DNA from: Polluticaenibacter yanchengensis
GTDB taxonomy: Bacteria > Bacteroidota > Bacteroidia > Chitinophagales > Chitinophagaceae
Reading direction: 5' to 3'
Assembly (NCBI GenBank): GCA_027854065.1
Contig: JAQGEF010000009.1
Location: 62,001-126,000, forward strand
DNA length: 64,000 nucleotides
The notes under the pieces are model-generated. The model was not told where the DNA came from. It searched no databases and saw only the letters and a list, made by a program, of their open reading frames with translations. Below are positions 57,053 to 64,000 of the stretch, piece after piece. Within the stretch, counting starts at the first letter, position 1. The number at the start of each line of letters is the position of its first letter. The translations under genes and the position numbers were made by a program.

Positions 57053-57643
57053 ATGTTTCGTTATCAACTTTTATATATCGTTGTTTTATTCTCAATATTC
57101 ACTGCCGCATGCGGGAGCAAAAATGAGTTGCCTAAAGAGCCGCAGTTGATTATAGCAGTGCAAAGCCTGCAGCAATTAGCAACAGTGGAATATACAATTA
57201 GTAAAGTAATAAAAGCAAATGACAATAAGACCTGGTACACTATTGGCGATAGAAAAATCTTATTTACCAGTAACGCCAAAATAAAGGCAGGTATTGATTT
57301 AAGCAAATTACAAGCGGAAAATATCACAGTTAATGGCAAAAGTATTTCTATAAAACTGCCGGAGCCTGAAATTTTCAGCATCAATATTCCGCCGGATGAA
57401 ATAAAGGAAGCTTACAGTGAAAAAGGATTCTGGAGAGATGAATTTTCAGCTGAAGAAAAGCAGCAATTATTGCAGCAAGCCGAAACACAGATTAAGCAGG
57501 CTGCTTACGACCCACAGTTAGGCATTTTAAACCAGGCTAAACTAAGCACACAAACTTACCTTACCAATCTGCTTACAAGTTTAGGATTTGAACAGGTGTA
57601 TCTATACTATGGTGATAAGAACCCATTGTTCAGATTGGATTAA
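57053..57643 (+). CDS. DUF4230-type lipoprotein
   Basis: 196 aa. Signal peptide with lipobox FTAACGS (Cys20), so a probable periplasmic-face lipoprotein. The mature part has LATVEYTISKVIKANDNKTWYTIGDRKILFTSNAKIKAGIDLSKL, KSISIKLPEPEIFSINIPPDEIKEAYSEKGFW and a C-terminal helix with QTYLTNLLTSLGFEQVYLYY, the features of the DUF4230 family. Function unknown. It begins 46 bp after the PIN gene and could be on the same transcript. Confidence 0.82.
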   Translation: MFRYQLLYIVVLFSIFTAACGSKNELPKEPQLIIAVQSLQQLATVEYTISKVIKANDNKTWYTIGDRKILFTSNAKIKAGIDLSKLQAENITVNGKSISIKLPEPEIFSINIPPDEIKEAYSEKGFWRDEFSAEEKQQLLQQAETQIKQAAYDPQLGILNQAKLSTQTYLTNLLTSLGFEQVYLYYGDKNPLFRLD

Positions 57644-57649
57644 AAAAGA

Positions 57650-57676
57650 GTCCGGCAAGATAGACATCTCCCGGAC
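57650..57676 (-). terminator. Terminator of the Cthe_2159-like lipoprotein gene
   Basis: GTCCGG (57650-57655) / CCGGAC (57671-57676), with six T on the minus strand beyond the stem. Confidence 0.7.
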
Positions 57677-57719
57677 CTGCTACGATAACTAAAACTAATA
57701 TATTACTCAATCTATGACT

Positions 57720-59237
57720 TTACCTGGTGGTAGTTACTTTAGACGATTGTGTAACCGTTTTTAATAAACTGCCGCCTGTATAGCTGCCGGATAAATACAA
57801 CCCGTTAAAGTCAGTCGTATTACTTACAGCGCCTCCGCTATAAATATTATAAACTTTACCTGTAGTTAATTTTGCACTGCTATATAAAACCGTTGTTGCA
57901 GCTGCCGGTGCTAAAAATGTGATCACTTCATTATTGTCTGCATCTCGTATATGCAGTAAACTGTTAGCTGTAACAGATGCCGTTACTACAGCAGCATTTT
58001 GAGTAGAAACACTGGATGTTGGCGTGCTGGAGCCCCCGCCTAAACCTAACAATAAGCCACCGGTAATTTTAAAGGTATTGTTATCACAGTCAAAACCTGT
58101 TTCAGGCTGCCGCGCACCTATTGCGATTACATAGCCGCCTGTAACGGTAAGCGTTCCGTTGGAATCTATCCCATCATTCGAACTGCTTTTTGCATAAATT
58201 TTACCACCGTTAATATAGATGGCTTTACCGGCATTGATGGCATCATCGTAAGCATTTATGATAATCGTACCATTATTAATAGTCAGGGTACTTTTACTTT
58301 CAATGCCCTCTCCTTCTGTAGTGGTAATATTAAATGTGCCGCCATTGATTACAACGTATGGGTCAATGGTTGTATCCGTATCGTAAGATGCCGCGATCCC
58401 ATCATCCAATACATTAATGGTAAAATTACCGTCGTTTATAATAATATGTCCTTCATCTGCTTCAATACCGTCACTTGTCGCTTTAATATTAAAAGTCCCG
58501 TTATCTACAATAATATAATCATTAGCATGGATGGCATCTGATGCTGCTTCTGTCACATTATAAGTACCGGCAATAAAACGGATATAATCATCACTAACAA
58601 TGCCATGTTTATTTTTACCCGCCACATTCAAGGTACCGTTTCCGGAAAAAATCAATTGTCCTTCACTAAACAGAGCTCCCTTTTGATCCTCTGTTGCATT
58701 AGCCGCATAGGTTGCCGCATCTGTCAGGGTATTCGTGGTATTATCATTCACCACCACAAATACTCTTTTGCCCGATTGTATATTCACAGCAGGCCCGTCG
58801 TTGTTGGTAATAGACACACCATTCAGCACCAGTTCAAATTTCTTTTCGCTATAAAATTTCACGCTGCCATTGGTAGTCGTGCCGCTCAGTTCATATGCCA
58901 CTTCAGACACTGTTGATTGTACCACCACATCACCATTACTTTGTGTAATAGTCACCCCGGCATTCTCCAAAGGATTCGTAATCGTTATCGTTGAGCCGAA
59001 TACAATTTTAACTGTAGTACTGAAAGTCGAATTCGCAATCAGGTCCTCAGAGTCTTCACCTTTAGCCGTATTACCCTCGGCCGTACCACTGGTAATAGTG
59101 CTATTGCTAATCGTAATACCATTAGTGGCACCTCCGGTACCTGAGCCATCATCAGTACCTTCAATATCATCTTTAGAGCATCCTACAAATAAAACTGAGG
59201 ACAACAAAATGGCAATTAAGTTAAGTGGATATTTCAT
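57720..59237 (-). CDS. Lipoprotein with Cthe_2159-like carbohydrate-binding domain
   Basis: About 505 aa from ATG 59237 (MKYPLNLI). Signal peptide ending SVLFVGCSK with lipobox Cys. A Gly/Thr-rich linker follows, then a right-handed parallel beta-helix: repeated NGTFNI, DGIEADEGHIIINDGNFTI, DAINAGKAIYINGGKI and NDGIDSNGTLTVTGGYVIAIG turns, the layout of Cthe_2159 (PF14262) domains. The closing part contains FDCDNNTFKITGGLLLGLGGGSS. Such domains bind acidic polysaccharides with Ca2+. It is expected to be exposed on the outer surface or periplasm. Confidence 0.85.
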   Translation of the reverse strand: MKYPLNLIAILLSSVLFVGCSKDDIEGTDDGSGTGGATNGITISNSTITSGTAEGNTAKGEDSEDLIANSTFSTTVKIVFGSTITITNPLENAGVTITQSNGDVVVQSTVSEVAYELSGTTTNGSVKFYSEKKFELVLNGVSITNNDGPAVNIQSGKRVFVVVNDNTTNTLTDAATYAANATEDQKGALFSEGQLIFSGNGTLNVAGKNKHGIVSDDYIRFIAGTYNVTEAASDAIHANDYIIVDNGTFNIKATSDGIEADEGHIIINDGNFTINVLDDGIAASYDTDTTIDPYVVINGGTFNITTTEGEGIESKSTLTINNGTIIINAYDDAINAGKAIYINGGKIYAKSSSNDGIDSNGTLTVTGGYVIAIGARQPETGFDCDNNTFKITGGLLLGLGGGSSTPTSSVSTQNAAVVTASVTANSLLHIRDADNNEVITFLAPAAATTVLYSSAKLTTGKVYNIYSGGAVSNTTDFNGLYLSGSYTGGSLLKTVTQSSKVTTTR

Positions 59238-59360
59238 AGTCTGTTTTTTAATACACTCAAAAAACGCCATAAATAACAGGCTTATTGCTTAATCAAGGTT
59301 AATAAGCATTAATAGACATTAAGTTACAAACACTTTAATATTTCCTTTGCATGTTTTGTT

Positions 59361-59556
59361 TTGGGGCTTTCAGCATTACAATTTCTATTGAACATTTGCC
59401 CAGGCTACATTTGGGGTGCCGTACCGTGCGCCCACCAGGAAATAAATACCAATTGGTATATTTTACACACAGCTTTTCCGGCACGGTACCGCCGGCAAAG
59501 CCGTCGCCCAATGTATCCTGCAGCCCGTCAGCGCCGGCAATACTAATTAAGCAAAA
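59361..59556 (+). repeat. Structured intergenic repeat, copy 6
   Basis: Starts GGGGCTTTCAGC, contains a centre with GTACCGTGC (59421-59429) / GCACGGTAC (59481-59489) and the palindrome ATACCAATTGGTAT inside the loop (59446-59459), and ends TGCAGCCCGTCAGC. Its left flank is more diverged than in the other copies. Confidence 0.65.
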
Positions 59557-59619
59557 TCCGGCATTATAACTAGACTTTGGAAAACCACCGGGATATTATT
59601 ATCTTGTCAATAAAAAGTC

Positions 59620-59835
59620 ATGAAAAAGATTTATTTCCTGTTTTCTGTCCTTTTAATTAGGGTAACAACGTTTGCGCAGGTAGATAAAAATTCCGATCTC
59701 TATAAAACAATTCTTGTACAGGATAGTTTGCTCTTTAATATCGGACTTAATCAATGCGACATCAGCCAGTTTGAAAAATTATTAAGTGAAAATTTAGAAT
59801 TCAGTGCGAATATCAGGTTGGATTTATTGCAGTAG
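59620..59835 (+). pseudogene. Truncated remnant of a secreted NTF2-like/DUF4440-type gene
   Basis: 71 codons: signal peptide (MKKIYFLFSVLLIRVTTFAQ) and VDKNSDLYKTILVQDSLLFNIGLNQCDISQFEKLLSENLEF, which matches the start of secreted DUF4440-type proteins. The expected continuation (YHD.. region) is missing and the frame stops after 15 unrelated residues. No continuation is seen in other frames downstream. It could also be a short intact protein, but a 3'-truncated gene is likelier. Confidence 0.55.
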
Positions 59836-59882
59836 TATGTAGGCAGTAAGTGATAAATACGAATGGCTTTAGAACTGGTGGT

Positions 59883-60482
59883 TTATTCTTCCAAAAATTG
59901 TAAATCAATATAAAAAGCAGTACGATAAGTTTTATCTACATAAACATTAATCTCTTTTTGACGTTCCAGGTAAAAAGACAACGTGATAGCATCTTTAGAA
60001 ATTGGCGGACTGACAAATGTCTCCTGTTCTCCGGTCTTTAAGTTGTCATACCTGATTACTATACAAGATTGGTAGATAGCCGCTGTTTCTTCTTCTGAAT
60101 ATTTGCCACCAGCTAAACTACCCAATCCTTGCATCAATTTTGTTTGCCCCATTTCAAACAATTGATAATCGCTCTTATTATCTTCATTAATTACTTCTCT
60201 ATAATTATTGGAAATGATTTTGCAGGTATTCGCATCAATGATCAACCGCTCTCCATTACGTTTTAAATCATCTATTTGGCTAAAAACATCATTTTCCAGT
60301 TTTCTGTCTGCACTGTAAAGCGAAACTGCCAGCAAAAGAAAACCAAGCAGGAAAATAATAATACTGAGAACAAAAAATAATATTGGATATGGTATTATAT
60401 CTCCTTTATAATGCTTAAAGAAAAAATACATTATAAAACCTGCAAACATTAAAATACCACCCAAAATTCGTTTAAACAGCAT
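59883..60482 (-). CDS. Membrane protein of unknown function
   Basis: 199 aa. Two N-terminal membrane segments (ILGGILMFAGFIMYFFF and PILFFVLSIIIFLLGFLLLAVSLYS) followed by a cytoplasmic or periplasmic globular part (LKRNGERLIIDANTCKIISNN .. YLERQKEINVYVDKTYRTAFYIDLQFLEE). I do not recognise the family. No partner gene is adjacent; the pseudogene upstream is on the other strand. Confidence 0.7.
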   Translation of the reverse strand: MLFKRILGGILMFAGFIMYFFFKHYKGDIIPYPILFFVLSIIIFLLGFLLLAVSLYSADRKLENDVFSQIDDLKRNGERLIIDANTCKIISNNYREVINEDNKSDYQLFEMGQTKLMQGLGSLAGGKYSEEETAAIYQSCIVIRYDNLKTGEQETFVSPPISKDAITLSFYLERQKEINVYVDKTYRTAFYIDLQFLEE

Positions 60483-60598
60483 GCTTTATGAGTAATTAAA
60501 ACAAACAATACATTAACTTCAAAAATACCCTTATTTCTTATACAAATAAGGTTTCAACGCTATTGATTTATCGAAATATTTTGCAATATCGCCAGACA

Positions 60599-60608
60599 GG
60601 CTGCCGGA
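60599..60608 (+). repeat. Target site duplication, left (GGCTGCCGGA)
   Basis: GGCTGCCGGA at 60599-60608 is repeated exactly at 60831-60840, flanking the mobile element. Confidence 0.85.
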
Positions 60609-60830
60609 CAATGTCATTTAGCTAAGGAATTAATCATAAGTTATTGAATACAATATATATGTATTGCTTTTTTCACCTTTTTTACTTTCTACTGAATTGA
60701 AGAAGAAGGCATTTTTAATTAAATGGCTATTTTTCATTTGTTAGAGAATGCGATTTTGAAACAAAAAATGATATTAAAGCGATTCGAAATCATGGATTTA
60801 CGAAGTACAATCCTTAGCTAAATGACATTG
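60609..60830 (+). mobile_element. 222-bp miniature transposable element (MITE)
   Basis: Perfect 20-bp terminal inverted repeats, CAATGTCATTTAGCTAAGGA (60609-60628) and its complement (60811-60830). It is flanked by a 10-bp direct duplication (60599-60608 and 60831-60840), which shows transposition. A long duplication like this fits IS4-type chemistry. The interior has no intact transposase, but the right end could encode a short tail ending MDLRSTILS and stop. It is therefore likely a non-autonomous deletion derivative of a larger element that is not in the window. The element lies inside structured repeat copy 7. Confidence 0.85.
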
Positions 60831-60940
60831 GGCTGCCGGATACGACGGGCCTGGTACAAGCGCAGCGAAGTACCGAGCGTCAGCGAGCCCAAAGTAGCCG
60901 GAACAAATGCCCGGATATATAATTCAGATCATAGCCCCAA
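60831..60940 (-). repeat. Structured intergenic repeat, copy 7 (interrupted)
   Basis: Read on the minus strand: GGGGCTATGATC near the end, GGGCTCGCTGACGCTCGG, a centre GGTAC (60853-60857) / GTACC (60870-60874), then the right flank with GGCAGCC. The left side of this copy (60599 and before) is separated from the rest by the MITE. Confidence 0.7.
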
Positions 60941-60947
60941 ATAAAAA

Positions 60948-60961
60948 ATACCAACCGGTAT
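60948..60961. repeat. Palindrome ATACCAACCGGTAT
   Basis: Member of the ATACCAAnnGGTAT set; sits just before the htpG terminator. Confidence 0.5.
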
Positions 60962-60990
60962 AAAAAAAGGCCAACCTAACGGTTGACCTT
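60962..60990 (-). terminator. Terminator of htpG
   Basis: AAGGCCAACC / GGTTGACCTT, one G-T pair, loop of four, T run on the minus strand. Confidence 0.75.
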
Positions 60991-61011
60991 CTCCCTCAAA
61001 AATATAGTCTC

Positions 61012-62895
61012 TTAATTCTTCGTACCCATTACTTCCACACTGCGTTTTACAAACTCAGTCAGTTCGTTACCTTTTAATAAGCCCTGGCTTAACAAAGCTA
61101 AATCCACTAAATTCTTAGCAATATTTTGTTGCTTCGCTTCGTTGCCTTCATGTAAAATTTGCTGATGAATCGGGTGATTACCATTTACCGTAAAGTTTAC
61201 CTCCTCCGGCATATTAGCATAAAAACTCATCATTGGATTACCACCGCCAAGGCTCGCCATATCTTTCATACGGCGACTCCACTCAGGGCGTGTCGCTATA
61301 ATTGGCGCGGCTTCCGGGCTAAGGCCTTTCACCTCCACTTTATACCCTTCCTTCGTAATCATCCCTTTGAACAGGTCGTTCAAGGTTGTTTTTTCAGTCT
61401 CGGAAAGTACCGTATTATCAGTTTCGCTTTTATCAATTAAGTTATCTGCGATATCAGAATCTACACGCACAAACTGCACATTATCCAATTTATATTCAAT
61501 CTGACCAACCCAGCTGGTATCGATCAGGTCATTCAATTTCACTACAAGGTAGCCCTTCGCTTTTGCAGCCTGTATATAAGCATCCTGTTGCACTTCATCA
61601 GAAGTGTAAAGTACCACCGTTTTCTTATCTTTATTTACCTGTAAAGAGGCAACAGAAGTCTTATATTCCTCTAAAGTAAAGAACTTTTTATTACCCGCTT
61701 CTTCAAATAATAAGAACGATTTTGCTTTGTCGTAGAACTTATCATCGGTCATCATACCGTATTTTACAAACAAACCAAGACTCTCCCATTTACTTTCAAA
61801 ATCGGCACGGTCATTACGGAAAATTTCATCTAATTTATCAGCCACTTTTTTAGTAATGTGGTTGTTGATTTTCTTCACGTTCGGATCACCTTGCAAGTAA
61901 CTGCGGCTCACGTTTAACGGAATATCCGGGCTATCAATTACACCATGTAACAGCATCAAAAACTCAGGCACAATATCTTTTACTTCATCCGTTACAAATA
62001 CCTGGTTGCTGTACAAGCTTATTTTATCTTTCTGAACTTCGTAGCTATGTTTAATTTTAGGGAAGTATAAAATACCGGTTAAGTTAAACGGGTAATCCAC
62101 GTTCAGGTGAATCCAGAAAAGCGGCGTTTCGCTCATCGGGTACAACTCTTTGTAGAAGTTTTCGTAATCTTCCTTACTTAACTCAGAAGGTTTCTTGATC
62201 CATGCCGGAGCCGTATTATTAATTGGCTTTATTTCAAGTGGCGCTTCACCATCCTTAAGTTCCTCTTTCTCTTCATTTACATCAACCAGGTAAATTGGTA
62301 CCGGTAAGAATTTACAGAATTTTTCTAAAATACCCTGTAAGCGCCATTTATCTAAAAACTCTTCGCTGTCCGGTGCTACGTGCATACGGATCTCCGTACC
62401 ACGCTCCACACGCTCATTGGTCTCTTCCAGTGTATAATTCGGACTGCCATCGCATTCCCAGCGAACCGCAGGTGTATCCTTATAACTTTTAGTGATCACT
62501 TCTACACGCTCACCCACCATGAAAGAGGAATAAAAACCTAAACCAAAATGCCCTATAACATTAGCTTCCGACTGGCCTTTATATTTTTCCAGGAACTCTT
62601 CCGCACTACTAAAAGCCACCTGGTTAAGATATTTGTCCACCTCTTCTTCGGTCATACCAATACCCTGGTCAATAATACTGATCGTTTTCTTTTTCGCATC
62701 TAAAACCACTTCAATTTTCAGATCATCCACAGGACCGTTAAACTCGCCAACACCGGCTAAAGTCTTTAATTTTTTAGTAGCATCTACTGCATTACTTACC
62801 AGCTCACGAATAAAAATTTCATGATCACTGTATAAAAATTTCTTAATTACCGGGAAAATGTTTTCCGTTTGTACCCTGATACTTCCGGTTGCCAT
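61012..62895 (-). CDS. htpG: Chaperone HtpG (Hsp90)
   Basis: 627 aa, the family's typical size. An ATP-dependent protein-folding chaperone in the cytoplasm. The GHKL ATPase site has IRELVSNAVDATKKL (Glu and Asn), IDQGIGMT and IGHFGLGFYSSFMV. The middle domain has FPKIKHSYEVQKDKISLYSNQVFVTDEV and DIPLNVSRSYLQGD with the catalytic Arg. The C-terminal dimer domain is shorter and ends MGTKN. It is a single-gene unit with its own terminator. Confidence 0.97.
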   Translation of the reverse strand: MATGSIRVQTENIFPVIKKFLYSDHEIFIRELVSNAVDATKKLKTLAGVGEFNGPVDDLKIEVVLDAKKKTISIIDQGIGMTEEEVDKYLNQVAFSSAEEFLEKYKGQSEANVIGHFGLGFYSSFMVGERVEVITKSYKDTPAVRWECDGSPNYTLEETNERVERGTEIRMHVAPDSEEFLDKWRLQGILEKFCKFLPVPIYLVDVNEEKEELKDGEAPLEIKPINNTAPAWIKKPSELSKEDYENFYKELYPMSETPLFWIHLNVDYPFNLTGILYFPKIKHSYEVQKDKISLYSNQVFVTDEVKDIVPEFLMLLHGVIDSPDIPLNVSRSYLQGDPNVKKINNHITKKVADKLDEIFRNDRADFESKWESLGLFVKYGMMTDDKFYDKAKSFLLFEEAGNKKFFTLEEYKTSVASLQVNKDKKTVVLYTSDEVQQDAYIQAAKAKGYLVVKLNDLIDTSWVGQIEYKLDNVQFVRVDSDIADNLIDKSETDNTVLSETEKTTLNDLFKGMITKEGYKVEVKGLSPEAAPIIATRPEWSRRMKDMASLGGGNPMMSFYANMPEEVNFTVNGNHPIHQQILHEGNEAKQQNIAKNLVDLALLSQGLLKGNELTEFVKRSVEVMGTKN

Positions 62896-63384
62896 AATAC
62901 GTTTATTTAATTTTAAATAGTTAATTAATCATGGCCATGCATTGCAACTCACATGGCGCTTATGAGGAATCAAAGGTTATGCCATGACATTTTTCCTGAC
63001 AAAATTGCAAAACCGGCTCTTTTTATATAACATTTTAACAGTTTCCGGGATTTCTTTTTCATTAAACCATCAGTAGCACTACTATTTAACACTGTTGTGT
63101 CACTCCCTTGTACCGCATTGCTACTATTAAACAAATACGCATTACCGGGATAAAAACAAAGAACTATAAAAGAGCATACCGGAGCTACCCTTTTATAGTT
63201 CTTTACAATTTCATCAACCGGCCGGCATTCTTTTTTCCAGTTGTTATGATCTGGACTTTACATTGTTGTATAGCCTTTGCAACACTTATCCTTTATTACA
63301 CTGTACTTATTAGCTTAACAACATTTTCAGAATACAACAACACTTTCACCAGCTGGTTCCTACTTTAATCCGTAGAATTAAATA
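62896..63384. other. Spacer between htpG and a T9SS gene
   Basis: No supported gene; a plus-strand frame at 63108-63368 has no recognisable content. Near 63065-63088 there is a degraded tail of the structured repeat (CATCAG..G.ACTACTATT.AAC). A terminator lies at 63158-63204. Confidence 0.5.
63158..63204 (-). terminator. Terminator of the partial T9SS gene
   Basis: Perfect 15-bp stem AAAGAACTATAAAAG (63158-63172) / CTTTTATAGTTCTTT (63190-63204), 17-base loop; beyond it a T-rich stretch on the minus strand. Confidence 0.75.
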
Positions 63385-64000
63385 TTATTCAGATATTATC
63401 CTGAATGTTTTTTCAGACTGGTTGCCGGAAACTTTAATAATAAACAACCCTTTTGATTTTAAATTTAAAGAATAGACCGTACCATTTACCGCATTCACGT
63501 TATTAGCCTGAAGTACTTTACCCACTACATCAATCACCTGGATGTTAAAATTACCGGCCGTATTAAATTCTACCTGCACCTTACCCTTCGCCGGGTTAGG
63601 ATAGATATTTATAAAGTTGCTACCAGTGCCTGTTAAGCGATTCACAGCCACATTACTAATTTGTTTTTTATTATCCGCATCTACTAAAACCACCCGGTAA
63701 AATGCTACCTGGTAATGGTTATCATTATCTGTAACATTATACTTCTGCACAGCATTCGAATGACCGGATGCGGCCACTGTTGCTATAGCCTGGTAATTCA
63801 CACCATCCACACTGCGCTCTACAATAAAATGCCTGGTATTGATTTCAGTAACGGTTTGCCAGTTTACAACTGTGCCGGTGGCTGTGTTCGTTACAGATAA
63901 CTCCAGGCCAATGGCCGGCAATACTGCAGGTGTATTAATAGTATAATTCACAGCCGGGGACTCTGCACCTGCAGCATCCACAGAAGCATAAGTAAACTGA
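63385..64000 (-). CDS. C-terminal part of a T9SS-secreted protein (cut by window edge)
   Basis: The frame is open to the window end (QFTYASVDAAGAES..), so the start lies outside. The visible 205 residues contain the fibronectin-like piece NWQTVTEINTRHFIVERSVDGVNY .. YRVVLVDADNKKQISN and the type A sorting domain NIYPNPAKGKVQVEFNTAGN .. SEKTFRIISE. It shows that this organism exports another large protein through T9SS. Nothing can be said about its function. Confidence 0.85.
   Translation of the reverse strand, partial: QFTYASVDAAGAESPAVNYTINTPAVLPAIGLELSVTNTATGTVVNWQTVTEINTRHFIVERSVDGVNYQAIATVAASGHSNAVQKYNVTDNDNHYQVAFYRVVLVDADNKKQISNVAVNRLTGTGSNFINIYPNPAKGKVQVEFNTAGNFNIQVIDVVGKVLQANNVNAVNGTVYSLNLKSKGLFIIKVSGNQSEKTFRIISE

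Larger units (their letters stand above)
60483..61011. other. Intergenic region between the membrane protein gene and htpG
   Basis: Contains the 222-bp mobile element inserted in a copy of the structured repeat, then a palindrome and the htpG terminator. No gene. Confidence 0.6.

Noticed and set aside
60640..60830. Intact transposase inside the mobile element
   Set aside because: The interior is only 182 bp with stops; at most a short C-terminal tail remains.
63108..63368. Plus-strand open frame of 86 codons
   Set aside because: It overlaps the terminator of the T9SS gene and has only scattered hydrophobic residues.

Overview
This window comes from a Bacteroidota chromosome, most plausibly a member of the Chitinophagaceae; I do not name a genus. 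The evidence is moderate GC with AT-rich spacers, almost no Shine-Dalgarno sequences, TAnnTTTG-type -7 promoter boxes in front of many genes, and six proteins ending in type IX secretion (T9SS) C-terminal sorting domains. Most gene calls rest on motifs read directly from the translated sequence.

Layout. 1-524 holds the end of folC. 1399-4482 is a secreted pectate-lyase-like protein. 4650-10360 carries an HxlR regulator divergent from a DsbA-like lipoprotein, a CPA1 Na+/H+ antiporter, a bestrophin-like anion channel, OsmC and a small secreted coiled-coil protein. 10640-18763 is housekeeping: an FMN reductase, pyrH, sufC-sufD, a second FMN reductase, an SDR, rimO, a CWC zinc-ribbon-like protein and an NAD(P)-binding protein. 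19569-41885 is a block of four very large minus-strand T9SS cargo genes (858, 864, 1263 and 3431 aa). They are separated by 0.9-1.1 kb spacers and share their C-terminal modules and terminators. The 3431-aa protein has 13 GEVED-type repeats, each with an EF-hand-like loop, and an RCC1-like insert. 42966-46024 is a ClC channel convergent with a second cation/proton antiporter. An AT-rich 1.4 kb spacer precedes an orphan LuxR-type response regulator at 47424. 48417-50468 is an AraC/SDR/DoxX-like/NTF2-like cluster. Then come fbaA, prfA, an M16 peptidase homologue lacking its catalytic motif, an OmpR-type regulator, an unusual two-gene module with a PIN-domain protein, a DUF4230 lipoprotein, a Cthe_2159-like lipoprotein, a truncated gene remnant, a membrane protein, htpG and the 3' end of another T9SS cargo gene.

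The most unusual content lies between the genes. At least seven copies of a structured intergenic repeat share flanks resembling GGCTCCGCTACGCTCGG and ACGCATGCCGCAGCC. Most have a central inverted repeat whose sequence differs from copy to copy while base pairing is kept. A 14-bp palindrome, ATACCAAnnGGTAT, accompanies several of them. One copy is interrupted by a 222-bp miniature transposable element with perfect 20-bp terminal inverted repeats and a 10-bp target duplication. Two putative structured RNAs, at about 8166-8290 and 52087-52195, share an internal-loop motif reminiscent of the Bacteroidota 6S-like RNA class. An ATTGAACAAATTGAATA-type motif lies 440-570 bp upstream of three of the four large T9SS genes and also upstream of the orphan LuxR-type regulator, which suggests a regulatory link.
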